Origin: Alphaproteobacteria bacterium | Lineage (GTDB): Bacteria; Pseudomonadota; Alphaproteobacteria; ATCC43930; CGMCC-115725 | Direction of reading: 5' to 3' | DNA length: 20,799 nucleotides | NCBI GenBank assembly: GCA_030040495.1 | Contig: JASHTP010000035.1 | Coordinates: 1-20,799, forward strand | In this document: positions 1 through 7,610 of the stretch, one piece after another | Numbering within the stretch: the stretch's first letter is position 1 | How the letters are laid out: the number at the start of each line of letters is the position of its first letter | Program-made: the position numbers and the translations under genes | The notes under the pieces: model-generated | Databases searched by the model: none | What the model was told of the DNA's origin: nothing | Seen by the model: only the letters and a program-made list of their open reading frames with translations

Positions 1-436
1 CGGTGAGCAGCTTCAGCAGCTGGATGATGAGGCCGCGCAGCCGCCTGTCCTCCATCGACATCACCGCCGCGAGCTGGCGGTGGAGCTCCTTGCCCTCGAC
101 CGCCGAGACCGACGGCTCTTGCGCCGAGGCGCTGTCGGCGGCGGCGCCGGCGCCGCCGATGCCGTCGAAGAAATACTGCTCGCTGACCTCGAGCGCCGTG
201 GCGAACTCGTGCAGCCGGCTGGCGCTGACGCGATTTTCGCCGCGCTCGTATTTCTGCACCGACTGGAAGCTGATGCCGACCCGCTCGGCCAGCTCGCTTT
301 GCGTCAGGCCGCGCATGATGCGCTGCAGCCGGATGCGCGAGCCGACATAGACGTCGATGGGGTGCGGCCCGTCGATGATGATGGTGCGGCGCCGTTGCCG
401 CGGCTTGGTCGGCGCCCGTGTCGCGACCTTGCTCAT
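1..436 (-). CDS. XRE-family helix-turn-helix transcriptional regulator (partial, C-terminus off the window)
   Basis: Reading the minus strand from the ATG at 436 gives about 145 codons without a stop before the window edge. After a basic N-terminus (residues 1-20), a HTH_XRE domain spans about residues 28-85, with IMRGLTQSELAERVGISFQS followed by VQKYERGENRVSASRLHEFA. The segment EVSEQYFFDGI closes it, as in the alphaproteobacterial DNA-binding regulators that end the domain with a YFF(D/E)G segment. A poorly conserved Ala/Gly-rich linker and a helical tail (QLAAVMSMEDRRLRGLIIQL) follow. A purine-rich ribosome site (AGGGGGAACGAC) precedes the ATG. It presumably binds DNA as a dimer in the cytoplasm. 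No target can be read from the sequence, and the missing end prevents a finer assignment. Confidence 0.85.
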   Translation of the reverse strand, partial: MSKVATRAPTKPRQRRRTIIIDGPHPIDVYVGSRIRLQRIMRGLTQSELAERVGISFQSVQKYERGENRVSASRLHEFATALEVSEQYFFDGIGGAGAAADSASAQEPSVSAVEGKELHRQLAAVMSMEDRRLRGLIIQLLKLLT

Positions 437-493
437 GTCGTTCCCCCTGCGATCGCCACGCTCATGCAGTTCGCCCAAACTCGACACCCCCGA

Positions 494-673
494 TCACAAT
501 GGCGCGAAGCGTCGGCCCGCACCACTCGTACTTGTAGCACTTTTGCCGGGGCGGGAGATAGATGCTCGCGCGCTCGGGACGAGCCGCCGAACCGGTCCGC
601 GGGCGGCGCGCCGTCGGGCGGCGATGCCGGCGGCGCCGGCGCCGACCGCGACCACGTCGACTTCACCCGCCAT
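494..673 (-). pseudogene. Remnant N-terminus of an FAD/NAD(P)-binding oxidoreductase
   Basis: A 59-codon minus-strand frame starts at an ATG (673) with a good ribosome site: GAGGAG ends 3 nt before the ATG. It begins MAGEVDVVAVGAGAAGIAA, the beta-alpha-beta dinucleotide fold with the GxGxxG motif (GAGAAG) found at the start of amine-oxidase-like flavoproteins. After about residue 25 (ARRRAARG) the resemblance ends, and the frame reads low-complexity Arg/Ser/Ala sequence to a TGA at 494-496. No other frame continues the flavoprotein. I read it as the surviving 5' end of a deleted or rearranged gene, which would normally encode 400 or more residues. A chance match is possible because only about 25 residues are informative, but the combination of start, ribosome site and fold argues against it. 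The rest of the 437-793 gap shows only a hairpin (696-717). Confidence 0.5.
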
Positions 674-695
674 CGGCTCCTCGCCCGCCGCTTTG

Positions 696-717
696 CGCCC
701 CGACCGATATCGGGGCG
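696..717. repeat. Perfect 8-bp inverted repeat with 6-nt loop
   Basis: CGCCCCGA at 696-703 pairs with TCGGGGCG at 710-717 around a 6-nt loop. It lies between the flavoprotein remnant (minus strand) and the phosphatase gene (plus strand), about 77 bp before the latter. There is no T-run on either side, so it does not look like a standard intrinsic terminator. It could be an operator, a leader hairpin of the decayed gene, or chance in GC-rich DNA. Confidence 0.35.
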
Positions 718-793
718 GGCGCGGTTCTGCAACCGCATCGCGCCGGCGAATTTTCCCCGTGTGCCGCGGGGCGGCATCGGCTAGGAAGCGATC

Positions 794-1594
794 ATGGTCG
801 ATCCCGAAGCCGTCGCCGAGCTGTTGCGCGAGACCGCCGACTCGGTGATCCTGCCGCGCTTCCGGCTGCTGCGGCAGGAGGATATCCGCGAGAAGAAGCC
901 GGGCGATTTCGTCACCATCGCCGATGTCGAGGCCGAGCGCATGCTGGAGGAGCGGCTGCAGGCGCTGGCGCCGGGCTCGGCGGTGCTGGGCGAGGAGGGG
1001 GCGGCGCAGGATCCGGCGCGCTTCGGCCTGCTGGCCGGCGACGCTCCGGTCTGGGTCATCGACCCGATCGACGGCACCGGCAATTTCGCCCGCGGCGCGG
1101 CGGGCTTCGCCGTCATCCTGGCCTGCGTCGAGCGCGCCGAGATCCGCGCCGGCTGGATCTACGATCCGCTCGAGCGCGTCATGGTGGTTGCCGAGTCGGG
1201 CGCCGGGGCCTGGTCGGAGGGACGCCGGCTCGCGGTCGACGGCGAGGCGAGCGCCCAACGCATGGTCGGCGCCGCCTACGGCAGGACCGTCGCCGGGCCG
1301 CGCGCCGCCAAGGCGCTCGCCGACAGCGGCCGCGTCGGCTCGGTCAAGAATCTCGGCAGCAGCGCTCTCGAATACAGCGCCATCGCCCTCGGCCGGGCGC
1401 ATTTCTCGCTGCACTCGCGCTCGCTGCCCTGGGACCATGCGGCGGGCATGCTCATCGTCCGCGAGGCCGGCGGCCTCGCCGATTTCCTCGACGGCACGCC
1501 CTACGATCCGCGGATCCTCGATCGGCCGGTGCTGGCCGCGGCCAACCGCGTCGCCTGGGAGACGGTGCGCACCGTGGTCGGGCCGCTCGCGTAA
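794..1594 (+). CDS. Inositol monophosphatase family protein
   Basis: A 266-residue member of the Mg-dependent, Li-sensitive sugar/nucleotide phosphatase superfamily (IMPase, CysQ/BPNT and HisN-type histidinol phosphatases). Motifs in order are DFVTIADVEAE (about 38-48), the metal-binding Glu pair GEE (66-68), the core metal site WVIDPIDGTGNF (88-98) with Asp90 and Asp93, and the C-terminal PWDHAAG (212-218) with Asp214. These give the three-metal hydrolase site, so a soluble cytoplasmic phosphomonoesterase is expected. The length is typical. The start follows AGGAAG at 784-789, a well-placed ribosome site. The substrate cannot be chosen from sequence alone: inositol-1-phosphate, histidinol phosphate and PAP-type substrates are all possible. 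It lies about 100 bp upstream of, and in the same direction as, the transporter and SDR genes. Confidence 0.88.
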   Translation: MVDPEAVAELLRETADSVILPRFRLLRQEDIREKKPGDFVTIADVEAERMLEERLQALAPGSAVLGEEGAAQDPARFGLLAGDAPVWVIDPIDGTGNFARGAAGFAVILACVERAEIRAGWIYDPLERVMVVAESGAGAWSEGRRLAVDGEASAQRMVGAAYGRTVAGPRAAKALADSGRVGSVKNLGSSALEYSAIALGRAHFSLHSRSLPWDHAAGMLIVREAGGLADFLDGTPYDPRILDRPVLAAANRVAWETVRTVVGPLA

Positions 1595-1697
1595 CCCACG
1601 AGCGCAGCACCGCCTTGCGTGGCCGGCATCTGGCCTCGCCCGGCCCCTCCGCCTATGGTGGCGCCCCGGGGCGGGGCCAGGTGGAAAAAACGGCGTG

Positions 1698-2591
1698 GTG
1701 CGCGAACACAATATCGGCCGGGCGATTTTCTACATGGCCGTGGCGATGACGCTGCTCCCCTGCCTCAACGCCTCGGCGAAATATCTCGGGCACAGCTACT
1801 CCACCGTGGAGATCGTCTGGGCGCGCTATGCCGGCCATTTCGCCTACATGGTCATCGCCTTCTTCCCGCGCCGCGGCCCGCGTCTGTTCTATACCTCGCG
1901 GCCATGGATCCAGGTGCTGCGCTCGGCGCTGCTGGTGAGCTCGACTGGCATCTACTTCACCGCGCTGCACTACACCGACTTGCCGACCGCCGCGGCGATC
2001 AGCTTCTCCGCCCCCTTCATGATCACCGGTCTCTCCGGCGTGATGTTGGGCGAACGGGTCGGGCCGCGGCGCTGGGCGGCGGTTGGGGTGGGGTTCCTCG
2101 GCGCGCTGATCATCTTGCGCCCCGGCTCGGGCGCGGTCCAGCTCGCCTCCTTCCTGGTGCTGATCAGCGCCGCCTGCAACGCGCTCTATCAGCTGCTGAC
2201 GCGCAGCCTGTCGGCGCGCGATTCGGCGGAGACCTCCAACACCTACATCGCCGTCGTCGGCTTCGTCCTCACCAGCCTTGCCGTACCGTTCTTCTGGCGG
2301 ACTCCGGGCAGCCTCGTCGATCTCCTGCTCTTCGTCGGCCTCGGCATCTTCGGCGGGTTCGGCCATTATTTCATCGTCAAGGCGTTCGAATGGGGGCCGG
2401 CGGCGGTGATTGCGCCGCTCAATTACGGCCAGCTCATCGGCACGGTCATCATCGGCTATTTCGCCTTTGCCGAATGGCCGGACCTCTGGACCTGGACCGG
2501 CGCGGCGGTGATCATCGTCAGCGGCCTCTACATCTTCTACCGCGAGCGGCGCGTGCAGCGTCTTGCCCGGCGAGCGGAGGCGACGATATGA
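1698..2591 (+). CDS. DMT superfamily transporter (EamA domains)
   Basis: A 297-residue integral membrane protein with about ten hydrophobic helices arranged as two EamA repeats. The first repeat runs from IGRAIFYMAVAMTLLPCLNA to about residue 140. The second starts near LASFLVLISAACNALYQLL and ends at AAVIIVSGLYIFYRERR, followed by a basic cytoplasmic tail. Family hallmarks include YTDLPTAAAISFSAPFMITG and APLNYGQLIGTVIIGYFAFAE. I chose the GTG at 1698 because VREHNIGR precedes the first membrane segment as in relatives; the in-frame GTG at 1695 is nearly equivalent, and the ATG at 1734 would truncate helix 1. AGGTGGA at 1679-1685 can serve as the ribosome site. It is expected to export or import small metabolites at the inner membrane, with substrate unknown. 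The stop overlaps the SDR start. Confidence 0.85.
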   Translation: MREHNIGRAIFYMAVAMTLLPCLNASAKYLGHSYSTVEIVWARYAGHFAYMVIAFFPRRGPRLFYTSRPWIQVLRSALLVSSTGIYFTALHYTDLPTAAAISFSAPFMITGLSGVMLGERVGPRRWAAVGVGFLGALIILRPGSGAVQLASFLVLISAACNALYQLLTRSLSARDSAETSNTYIAVVGFVLTSLAVPFFWRTPGSLVDLLLFVGLGIFGGFGHYFIVKAFEWGPAAVIAPLNYGQLIGTVIIGYFAFAEWPDLWTWTGAAVIIVSGLYIFYRERRVQRLARRAEATI

Positions 2592-3448
2592 GCGAAGAGA
2601 CGGGGATGCGAGGCAAGACCTGCGTCGTCACCGGCGCGACCTCGGGCATCGGCCTAGTCGCCGCCGAAAGGCTGGCGGCGATGGGCGCGCGGCTGGTCCT
2701 GGTCGGGCGCGACAAGGCCCGCGGCGAGGCGGCGCTCGCCCGCATCAGGGGCCGCGTCCCCGCCGGCGAGCTCGCGGTCCGCTACGCCGATCTGTCGTCG
2801 CTGGCCGAGACGAGCCGGCTGGCCGCCGCGCTCGCCGCGGAGCTGCCGCGCATCGACGTGCTGATCAACAATGCCGGCGCCATGTTCACGACGCGCGGCG
2901 TCACCGCCGACGGGCTCGAGCGCACCTTCGCGCTCAACCACATGGCCTATTTCACCCTGACCAACCGGCTGCGCGATCGGCTCGCGGCGCCGGCGCGCGT
3001 GGTCAACGTCGCCTCCGAGGCGCATCGCGGCCGCACGCTGGATTTCGCCGACCTGCAATCCGCCAGCCAGTATCGCGGCTTCGCCGCCTATGGCCGCTCC
3101 AAGCTCGCCAACATCCTCTTCACCCGCGAGCTCGCGCGCCGCCTCGCCGGCAGCGGCGTCACCGCCAACTGCCTTCATCCCGGCTTCGTCGCCTCGCGCT
3201 TCGGCGACAACAATGCCGGGCTCTTCCGCCTCGGCGTCGGCCTCGCCAAGCGGCTTTTCGCGCTCTCGCCGGAGCAGGGAGCGGAGACCATCGTCTATCT
3301 CGCCTCCTCGCCCGAGGTCGAGGGTGTCAGCGGCGGCTATTTCGACAAGTGCCGGCTGCGGCAGCCGAGCGCGGCGGCCCGCGACGATTCGGCGGCGCGC
3401 CGGCTCTGGGAGGAAAGCGCGCGGCTCGCCGGCCTGCCGGCGGCGTGA
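2588..3448 (+). CDS. Short-chain dehydrogenase/reductase (retinol-dehydrogenase-like)
   Basis: A 286-residue classical SDR. It shows the NAD(P)-binding TGATSGIG (15-22), RDKARG after beta-strand 2, the structural NNAG (94-97), catalytic Ser143 in NVASEAH, and Tyr168-x3-Lys172 in YGRSK. The long form with FADLQSASQYRGFAAYGRSK and the late PGFVASRFG resembles the RDH/WWOX-like SDR branch, which reduces or oxidises lipophilic alcohols and aldehydes. The Arg after beta-2 suggests NADP(H). The ATG overlaps the transporter stop (ATGA at 2588-2591), so the two genes are probably translationally coupled. The substrate is unknown. The gene ends convergently 25 bp from the Anbu gene; the space between could form a short GC hairpin but has no U-tract. 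Confidence 0.88.
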   Translation: MSEETGMRGKTCVVTGATSGIGLVAAERLAAMGARLVLVGRDKARGEAALARIRGRVPAGELAVRYADLSSLAETSRLAAALAAELPRIDVLINNAGAMFTTRGVTADGLERTFALNHMAYFTLTNRLRDRLAAPARVVNVASEAHRGRTLDFADLQSASQYRGFAAYGRSKLANILFTRELARRLAGSGVTANCLHPGFVASRFGDNNAGLFRLGVGLAKRLFALSPEQGAETIVYLASSPEVEGVSGGYFDKCRLRQPSAAARDDSAARRLWEESARLAGLPAA

Positions 3449-3473
3449 GCGCGGCAGGCTGCGGGCGCCGGCG

Positions 3474-4208
3474 TCACCGGCCCCAATCCGGACGCGGGAT
3501 GGCGAGGTAGGCTTCGCGCAGCGCCTCCGACCAGCGCTCGCGGATCATGCGGAAATACTCGTCATCCTCGGTGATGCGGCGCTTGAGCTCGATGCGCAGC
3601 GCGTCGCGGCGATAGACGGTGAGATCGACCGGCGGGCCGACCGTGAGGTTGCTGCGCAGGGTCGAATCCATCGAGATCAGCGCGAGCTTCACGCCGTCAT
3701 AGAGGTCGGTGTCGTAGCTGGCGGCGCGATCGAGGATCGGCTTGCCGTATTTGTGCTCGCCGATCTGCAGATAGGGCGTGTCGACGGTCGCCTCGATGAA
3801 ATTGCCGGCGGCGTAGATCTGGAAGAGCCGCGGGCCGCTGCCCTTGATCTGCCCGCCGAGCAGGAAGGACACGTCGAACTGCACGTTCTGCGCCTTCATC
3901 GCCGGCCCGTCGACATGGTAGATGCGGCGCACCGCCTCGCCGACGAGCTGCGCCGCGCGGAACATGCTCCGGACGCCGAACAGCGTCTCGGCGACGTCGC
4001 CGATCTCGACGCCTTCCTGCAGCAGGTTAACCACCGACTGGCTGACGGCGAGGTTCCCGGCGGCGAGCAGGACGATGACCCGCTCGCCGGGCTTCTCGAA
4101 GAGATGGGTCTTGGAGAAAGTGGCGATGTTGTCGACCCCGGCATTGGTGCGCGTGTCGGCGAGCAGCACCAGCCCGTCCCTGAGATCGAGCCCGACGCAA
4201 TAGGTCAT
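3474..4208 (-). CDS. Anbu-type proteasome homolog (Ntn-hydrolase peptidase)
   Basis: A 244-residue protein beginning MTYCVGLDLRDGLVLLADTR. In Anbu (ancestral beta subunit) proteins the initiator Met is removed to expose Thr as the N-terminal nucleophile. Here that Thr is residue 2, with Asp18 in ADTRTNAGVDN and Lys33 in TFSKTHLF matching the Thr1/Asp17/Lys33 set of proteasome beta subunits. SMDSTLRSNLTVGPP near residue 190 is another family block. There is no propeptide, as is usual for Anbu. It is the last gene of a four-gene minus-strand operon, 25 bp after the transglutaminase-like gene. Related Anbu proteins form ring- or helix-like oligomers; peptidase activity and substrates remain poorly defined. 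The C-terminus is slightly extended (DEYFRMIRERWSEALREAYL). Confidence 0.93.
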   Translation of the reverse strand: MTYCVGLDLRDGLVLLADTRTNAGVDNIATFSKTHLFEKPGERVIVLLAAGNLAVSQSVVNLLQEGVEIGDVAETLFGVRSMFRAAQLVGEAVRRIYHVDGPAMKAQNVQFDVSFLLGGQIKGSGPRLFQIYAAGNFIEATVDTPYLQIGEHKYGKPILDRAASYDTDLYDGVKLALISMDSTLRSNLTVGPPVDLTVYRRDALRIELKRRITEDDEYFRMIRERWSEALREAYLAIPRPDWGR

Positions 4209-4233
4209 GCCGTCCTCCCCCCGGTGGCGGGGG

Positions 4234-5049
4234 TCACTGATCGACGCCCGCCTGGATCACGTTGACCGCCACCGACAGCGTCTCCGCGCCGGCGCCGCGG
4301 CGGATGCCGCGCACCGGTGCCGCCGAACGGTAGTCGAGCCCGACGCTGGTGCGGATATAGGCTTCGGTCGGGCAGATCCGGTTCGCGGGATCGAAGCCCA
4401 CCCAGCCGAGATCATGCACGAACGTCTCCGCCCAGGCATGCGTCGCCTGATACTCCTGCGTCTCCAGCCCGGTCCAAATGTAGCCCCCGACATAGCGCGC
4501 GGGAATGCCCAGCTGGCGGGCCGCCGCGATGAAGATATGGGCGTGGTCCTGGCAGACTCCGGCGCCCGCCGCCAGGGCCTCGGCCGCCGTCGTCGCGACG
4601 TCGGTGGCGCCGCGCAGGTAATCGACCCTGTCGCGCACGAGATGGAGCAGCGCGTGGAGCTGCTTCAGCACCGAGCCCTGCGGCGCCGCCTGCCGCGCCA
4701 GCGCCTCCAGCGCCGCATCGGGCACGGTCAGCGGCGTGCGGCGAAGGAAGAACAGCGGCGGCAGCGGCTCCGGCGCGCCGCGCACGATGCCGTGCGTCGC
4801 CGCCGTCTCGACCTCGCCTTCGACGAACACGGTGGCGTCGGTGTGCGGGTAGTTGACCGCATGGCAGTGGGTGGGATTGCCGTAGCCGTCGATGAAGACC
4901 GGCAGCTCGCGCCGCCGGTCGCTCCACACCCGCCACTGCACGACGCGCAGCCCGTCATAGTTCCGCGGCGTCAGCCGCAGGGTCTGGATCGCCGCCGCGA
5001 TGGGGCTGTCGTAGCTGTAGGCGGTTTGATGTCGGACGCGCAGTCGCAA
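4234..5049 (-). CDS. Transglutaminase-like cysteine protease of the Anbu operon
   Basis: A 271-residue protein of the COG1305 type. The N-terminal beta domain (RVRHQTAYSYDSPIAAAIQT, residues 5-24) is characteristic of the bacterial transglutaminase-like N-terminal region. It is followed by the papain/transglutaminase fold with Cys166 in GAGVCQDHAHIF, His204 in ATHAWAE and Asp220 in GFDPANR, a complete catalytic triad. There is no signal peptide, so it should act in the cytoplasm. Members of this family are more likely to be proteases or amidases than cross-linking enzymes. It lies 9 bp after the alpha-E gene and 25 bp before the Anbu gene, in the arrangement that recurs with Anbu in proteobacteria. 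A role in trimming or transferring a peptide or amide made by the ATP-grasp partner is inferred. Confidence 0.92.
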   Translation of the reverse strand: MRLRVRHQTAYSYDSPIAAAIQTLRLTPRNYDGLRVVQWRVWSDRRRELPVFIDGYGNPTHCHAVNYPHTDATVFVEGEVETAATHGIVRGAPEPLPPLFFLRRTPLTVPDAALEALARQAAPQGSVLKQLHALLHLVRDRVDYLRGATDVATTAAEALAAGAGVCQDHAHIFIAAARQLGIPARYVGGYIWTGLETQEYQATHAWAETFVHDLGWVGFDPANRICPTEAYIRTSVGLDYRSAAPVRGIRRGAGAETLSVAVNVIQAGVDQ

Positions 5050-5058
5050 GAGGCGCCC

Positions 5059-6000
5059 CTACAAAAGGTAGAGCGAGCTGATCTCGTCGCCGAGCGTCAC
5101 CGAGCGGTCGATGAACTCGGTCAGGAATTCGTGCAGGCCGGACTGGAAGATGTCCTGGATGCGCCCGAAGCGCAGCTTGGCGTGCAGCTCGCCGGCGATG
5201 CGGTGGCACTCGCCGCGCTTGCCGCCATAGGCCTCGGCCAAGAGCTCGAGATGGCGGATGATCTGCTCGTAGCAGCTCAGCAGCGAGCGCGGCATCTCCG
5301 GCCTGAGCAGCAGCAGCTCGGCCACGAGCCAGGGCTTGAGGCGGTCCTGATAGACCCAGTGATAGCTGCGCAAGGCGGAGACCGAGCGCAGGATCGCCTG
5401 CCAATGATAGTAGTCGAGCGCGCCGCCGATGCCCTCGTGCCGCGGCATCAGCACATGGTACTTGACGTCGAGGATGCGCGCGGTGTTGTCGGCGCGCTCG
5501 ATGAAGGTGCCGAGCCGGGTGAAGTAGTAGGCGTCGTTGCGCAGCATGGTATTGGCGTAGGCGCCGGCGAAGAGCAGCGAGCGCTCCTTCACCCAGTCGA
5601 CCAGCGCGGGCAGGTCCGCGGTGGCGGCGAAGCGCCCGCCGCCGCGCGCCTGGTACCAGGTCTCGTTCAGCGCGTCCCACATGTCGACGGTGAGCGCGGT
5701 GCGCACGGCGCGGGCGTTGCGGCGCGCGGTCTCCAGGCAGGTGAAGATGCTCGATGGGTTGTCGGGGTCGCGCACGAGATAGTCGATGACGAGCGGCGCG
5801 CTCGCCTCGGCATGCTTGGCGAAGAAGGCCGGCTCGCAGCCCGCCGCCAGCAGGGTCGAATGCCACTCGTTGCCGGAATTTCCCAGCGAGCGCGCCAGGC
5901 TCGTCATGCGGTGGCCGACCATGACGATGCGCGCGATGTTCTCGGCGCGCTCCATATACCGCGCGAGCCAATAAAGGTTGTCGGCGGTGCGGCTCAACAT
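5059..6000 (-). CDS. Alpha-E domain-containing protein
   Basis: A 313-residue, predominantly helical protein of the COG2307 alpha-E family. The N-terminal signature MLSRTADNLYWLARYMERAE is diagnostic and sets the start at 6000. The open frame continues upstream, but that part overlaps the ATP-grasp gene and has no family similarity. A second conserved block, YFTRLGTFIERADNTARILD, lies in the middle. No catalytic motif is known for the family. In other genomes it is sometimes fused to the circularly permuted ATP-grasp, which suggests a scaffold or substrate-carrier role in the same complex. The ATG lies 4 bp after the ATP-grasp stop, and the stop is 9 bp before the transglutaminase start, consistent with one transcript. 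Confidence 0.92.
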   Translation of the reverse strand: MLSRTADNLYWLARYMERAENIARIVMVGHRMTSLARSLGNSGNEWHSTLLAAGCEPAFFAKHAEASAPLVIDYLVRDPDNPSSIFTCLETARRNARAVRTALTVDMWDALNETWYQARGGGRFAATADLPALVDWVKERSLLFAGAYANTMLRNDAYYFTRLGTFIERADNTARILDVKYHVLMPRHEGIGGALDYYHWQAILRSVSALRSYHWVYQDRLKPWLVAELLLLRPEMPRSLLSCYEQIIRHLELLAEAYGGKRGECHRIAGELHAKLRFGRIQDIFQSGLHEFLTEFIDRSVTLGDEISSLYLL

Positions 6001-6004
6001 CCCT

Positions 6005-7471
6005 TCAATCCTCGAGCACCCACGTGTCCTTCGTGCCGCCGCCCTGGCTCGAATTGACCACCAGCGAGCCCGCGCGCATGGCGACGCGGGTGAGCCCGCC
6101 GGGAACGATGCGGATGTCGCGTCCGACCAGCACGAACGGCCGCAGATCGACGTGGCGCGGCGCGATGCCGGCCTCGACGAAGGTCGGGCAGGTCGACAAC
6201 GCCAGCGTCGGCTGGGCGATGTAGTCGCCGGGGGCGGCACGCAGCTTGGCGCGGAATTCGGCAAGCTGCTCCTGCGTCGCCTGCGGCCCGATCAGCATGC
6301 CGTAGCCGCCGGAGCCGCGCGCCTCCTTGACGACGAGCTCCTCGAGATGGTCGAGGACATAGGCGAGGTCGCCGTCCTGCGCGCAGCTGAAGGTGCGGAC
6401 ATTGCTCAGGATCGGCTCTTCGCCGAGATAGAAGCGGATCATCGCCGGCACGAAGCGGTAGATCGCCTTGTCGTCGGCGATGCCGGCGCCGACGCCGTTG
6501 GCCAGCGTCAGATTGCCGGAACGGTAGGCGTTGAAGAGGCCGGGCGTGCCGACCACGGATTCGGGCCGGAAGGTCAGAGGATCGAGGAAGTCGTCGTCGA
6601 CGCGGCGATAGAGCACGTCGACCCGTTTCGGTCCCTCGGTGGTGCGCATGTAGACGACATTGTCGTCCACGAAGAGATCGGCGCCTTCGACCAGCTCGAT
6701 GCCCATCTCGTCGGCGAGGAAGGAGTGCTCGTAATAGGCGCTGTTGTGGGCGCCGGGGGTGAGCAGCGCGACGCGGGGCTCGCCCTGGCAGTTGGGCGGC
6801 GCCACCGATTGCAGCGTGTCGAGCAGTTCCTCGGGATAGTGGGCGACCGAGGCGATGCGGTGGTGGGCGAAGAGATCGGGAAACAGCCGCATCATCGCCT
6901 CGCGGTTCTCCATCATGTAGGAGACGCCTGACGGCGTGCGGCAATTGTCCTCGAGCACGGTGAACTCGCGCGGCCCGAGACGTACGATGTCGATGCCGGC
7001 GACATGGGTGTAGACGCCCTGAGCCGGCTCGAAATCCTGCATCTCCGGCCGGAAGCCCTCATTGTGCAGCACCAGCGCCGGCGGCATGAGGCCGGCGCGG
7101 AGAATCTCGCGCCGGTGATAGACGTCGCGGATGAAGGCGTTGAGTGCGCGCACGCGCTGACGCAGGCCGCGCGACACCAGCTCCCATTCGGCGGCGTCGA
7201 GCACGCGCGGGATGATATCGAAGGGAATGAGCCGCTCCGGGTCGCCGCCTTCGGCGTAGACCGCGAAGGTGATGCCGATGCGCCGGAACAGCAGCTCGGC
7301 CTCGCGCCGCTTCAGCGCCAGCAGCTCCGGCGGCGTCTCGTCGAGCCAGCGGCGCACGAGCTCGTAATGCGGCCGGCACTGCCCCGCCGTTCCCATCTCG
7401 TCGAAAGGGATCGCGGTTTCGGGCTTCTCTGCCGCCGGCAGGTTCACGTCGCTTGGCTCCGGGCTTCCCAT
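6005..7471 (-). CDS. Circularly permuted type 2 ATP-grasp protein
   Basis: A 488-residue COG2308-type protein, predicted to be an ATP-dependent carboxylate-amine (amide/peptide) ligase. Conserved blocks include FDEM...RPHYELV (about 23-39), LEDNCRTPSGVSYMMENR (173-190), LTPGAHNSAYYEHSFLA (237-253), RVDVLYRRVDDDFLDPL (283-299), VKEARGSGGYGM (381-392, nucleotide-binding loop) and the C-terminal NSSQGGGTKDTWVLED. The start is ambiguous: an in-frame ATG at 7519 adds 16 weak residues without a ribosome site. I prefer the ATG at 7471, which has GGAGG 13 nt upstream, a long spacing. It is the first gene of the Anbu operon and starts divergently from a response regulator, so the promoter should lie within 7472-7610; I could not identify a convincing one. 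Confidence 0.9.
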   Translation of the reverse strand: MGSPEPSDVNLPAAEKPETAIPFDEMGTAGQCRPHYELVRRWLDETPPELLALKRREAELLFRRIGITFAVYAEGGDPERLIPFDIIPRVLDAAEWELVSRGLRQRVRALNAFIRDVYHRREILRAGLMPPALVLHNEGFRPEMQDFEPAQGVYTHVAGIDIVRLGPREFTVLEDNCRTPSGVSYMMENREAMMRLFPDLFAHHRIASVAHYPEELLDTLQSVAPPNCQGEPRVALLTPGAHNSAYYEHSFLADEMGIELVEGADLFVDDNVVYMRTTEGPKRVDVLYRRVDDDFLDPLTFRPESVVGTPGLFNAYRSGNLTLANGVGAGIADDKAIYRFVPAMIRFYLGEEPILSNVRTFSCAQDGDLAYVLDHLEELVVKEARGSGGYGMLIGPQATQEQLAEFRAKLRAAPGDYIAQPTLALSTCPTFVEAGIAPRHVDLRPFVLVGRDIRIVPGGLTRVAMRAGSLVVNSSQGGGTKDTWVLED

Positions 7472-7610
7472 GGCGCCGCCACGACCTCCATGGTGCAAGG
7501 CGCGGGCCAATTCCGGCATGCGGGCGAATGCGGTCGCGGCGGGCGCCGCCTTGGCACAACGTTTGCGTCATGCAGCCTGCCGATGGGCGACCAGCCGCGA
7601 GTTGCAGCCC

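Noticed and set aside
924..1697. Long N-terminal extension of the DMT transporter frame
   Set aside because: The in-frame region before 1698 overlaps the phosphatase gene in another frame and is Arg/Ser/Pro-rich. The transporter fold starts only at the GTG near 1698.
3449..3473. Terminator between the convergent SDR and Anbu genes
   Set aside because: A short GC stem (GCCGG/CCGGC) can form but overlaps the Anbu stop and has no T-run. Not enough for a terminator call.
4207..6057. Plus-strand open frame of 616 codons
   Set aside because: Antisense to the transglutaminase-like and alpha-E genes, both with family motifs. Composition is that of a high-GC mirror frame.
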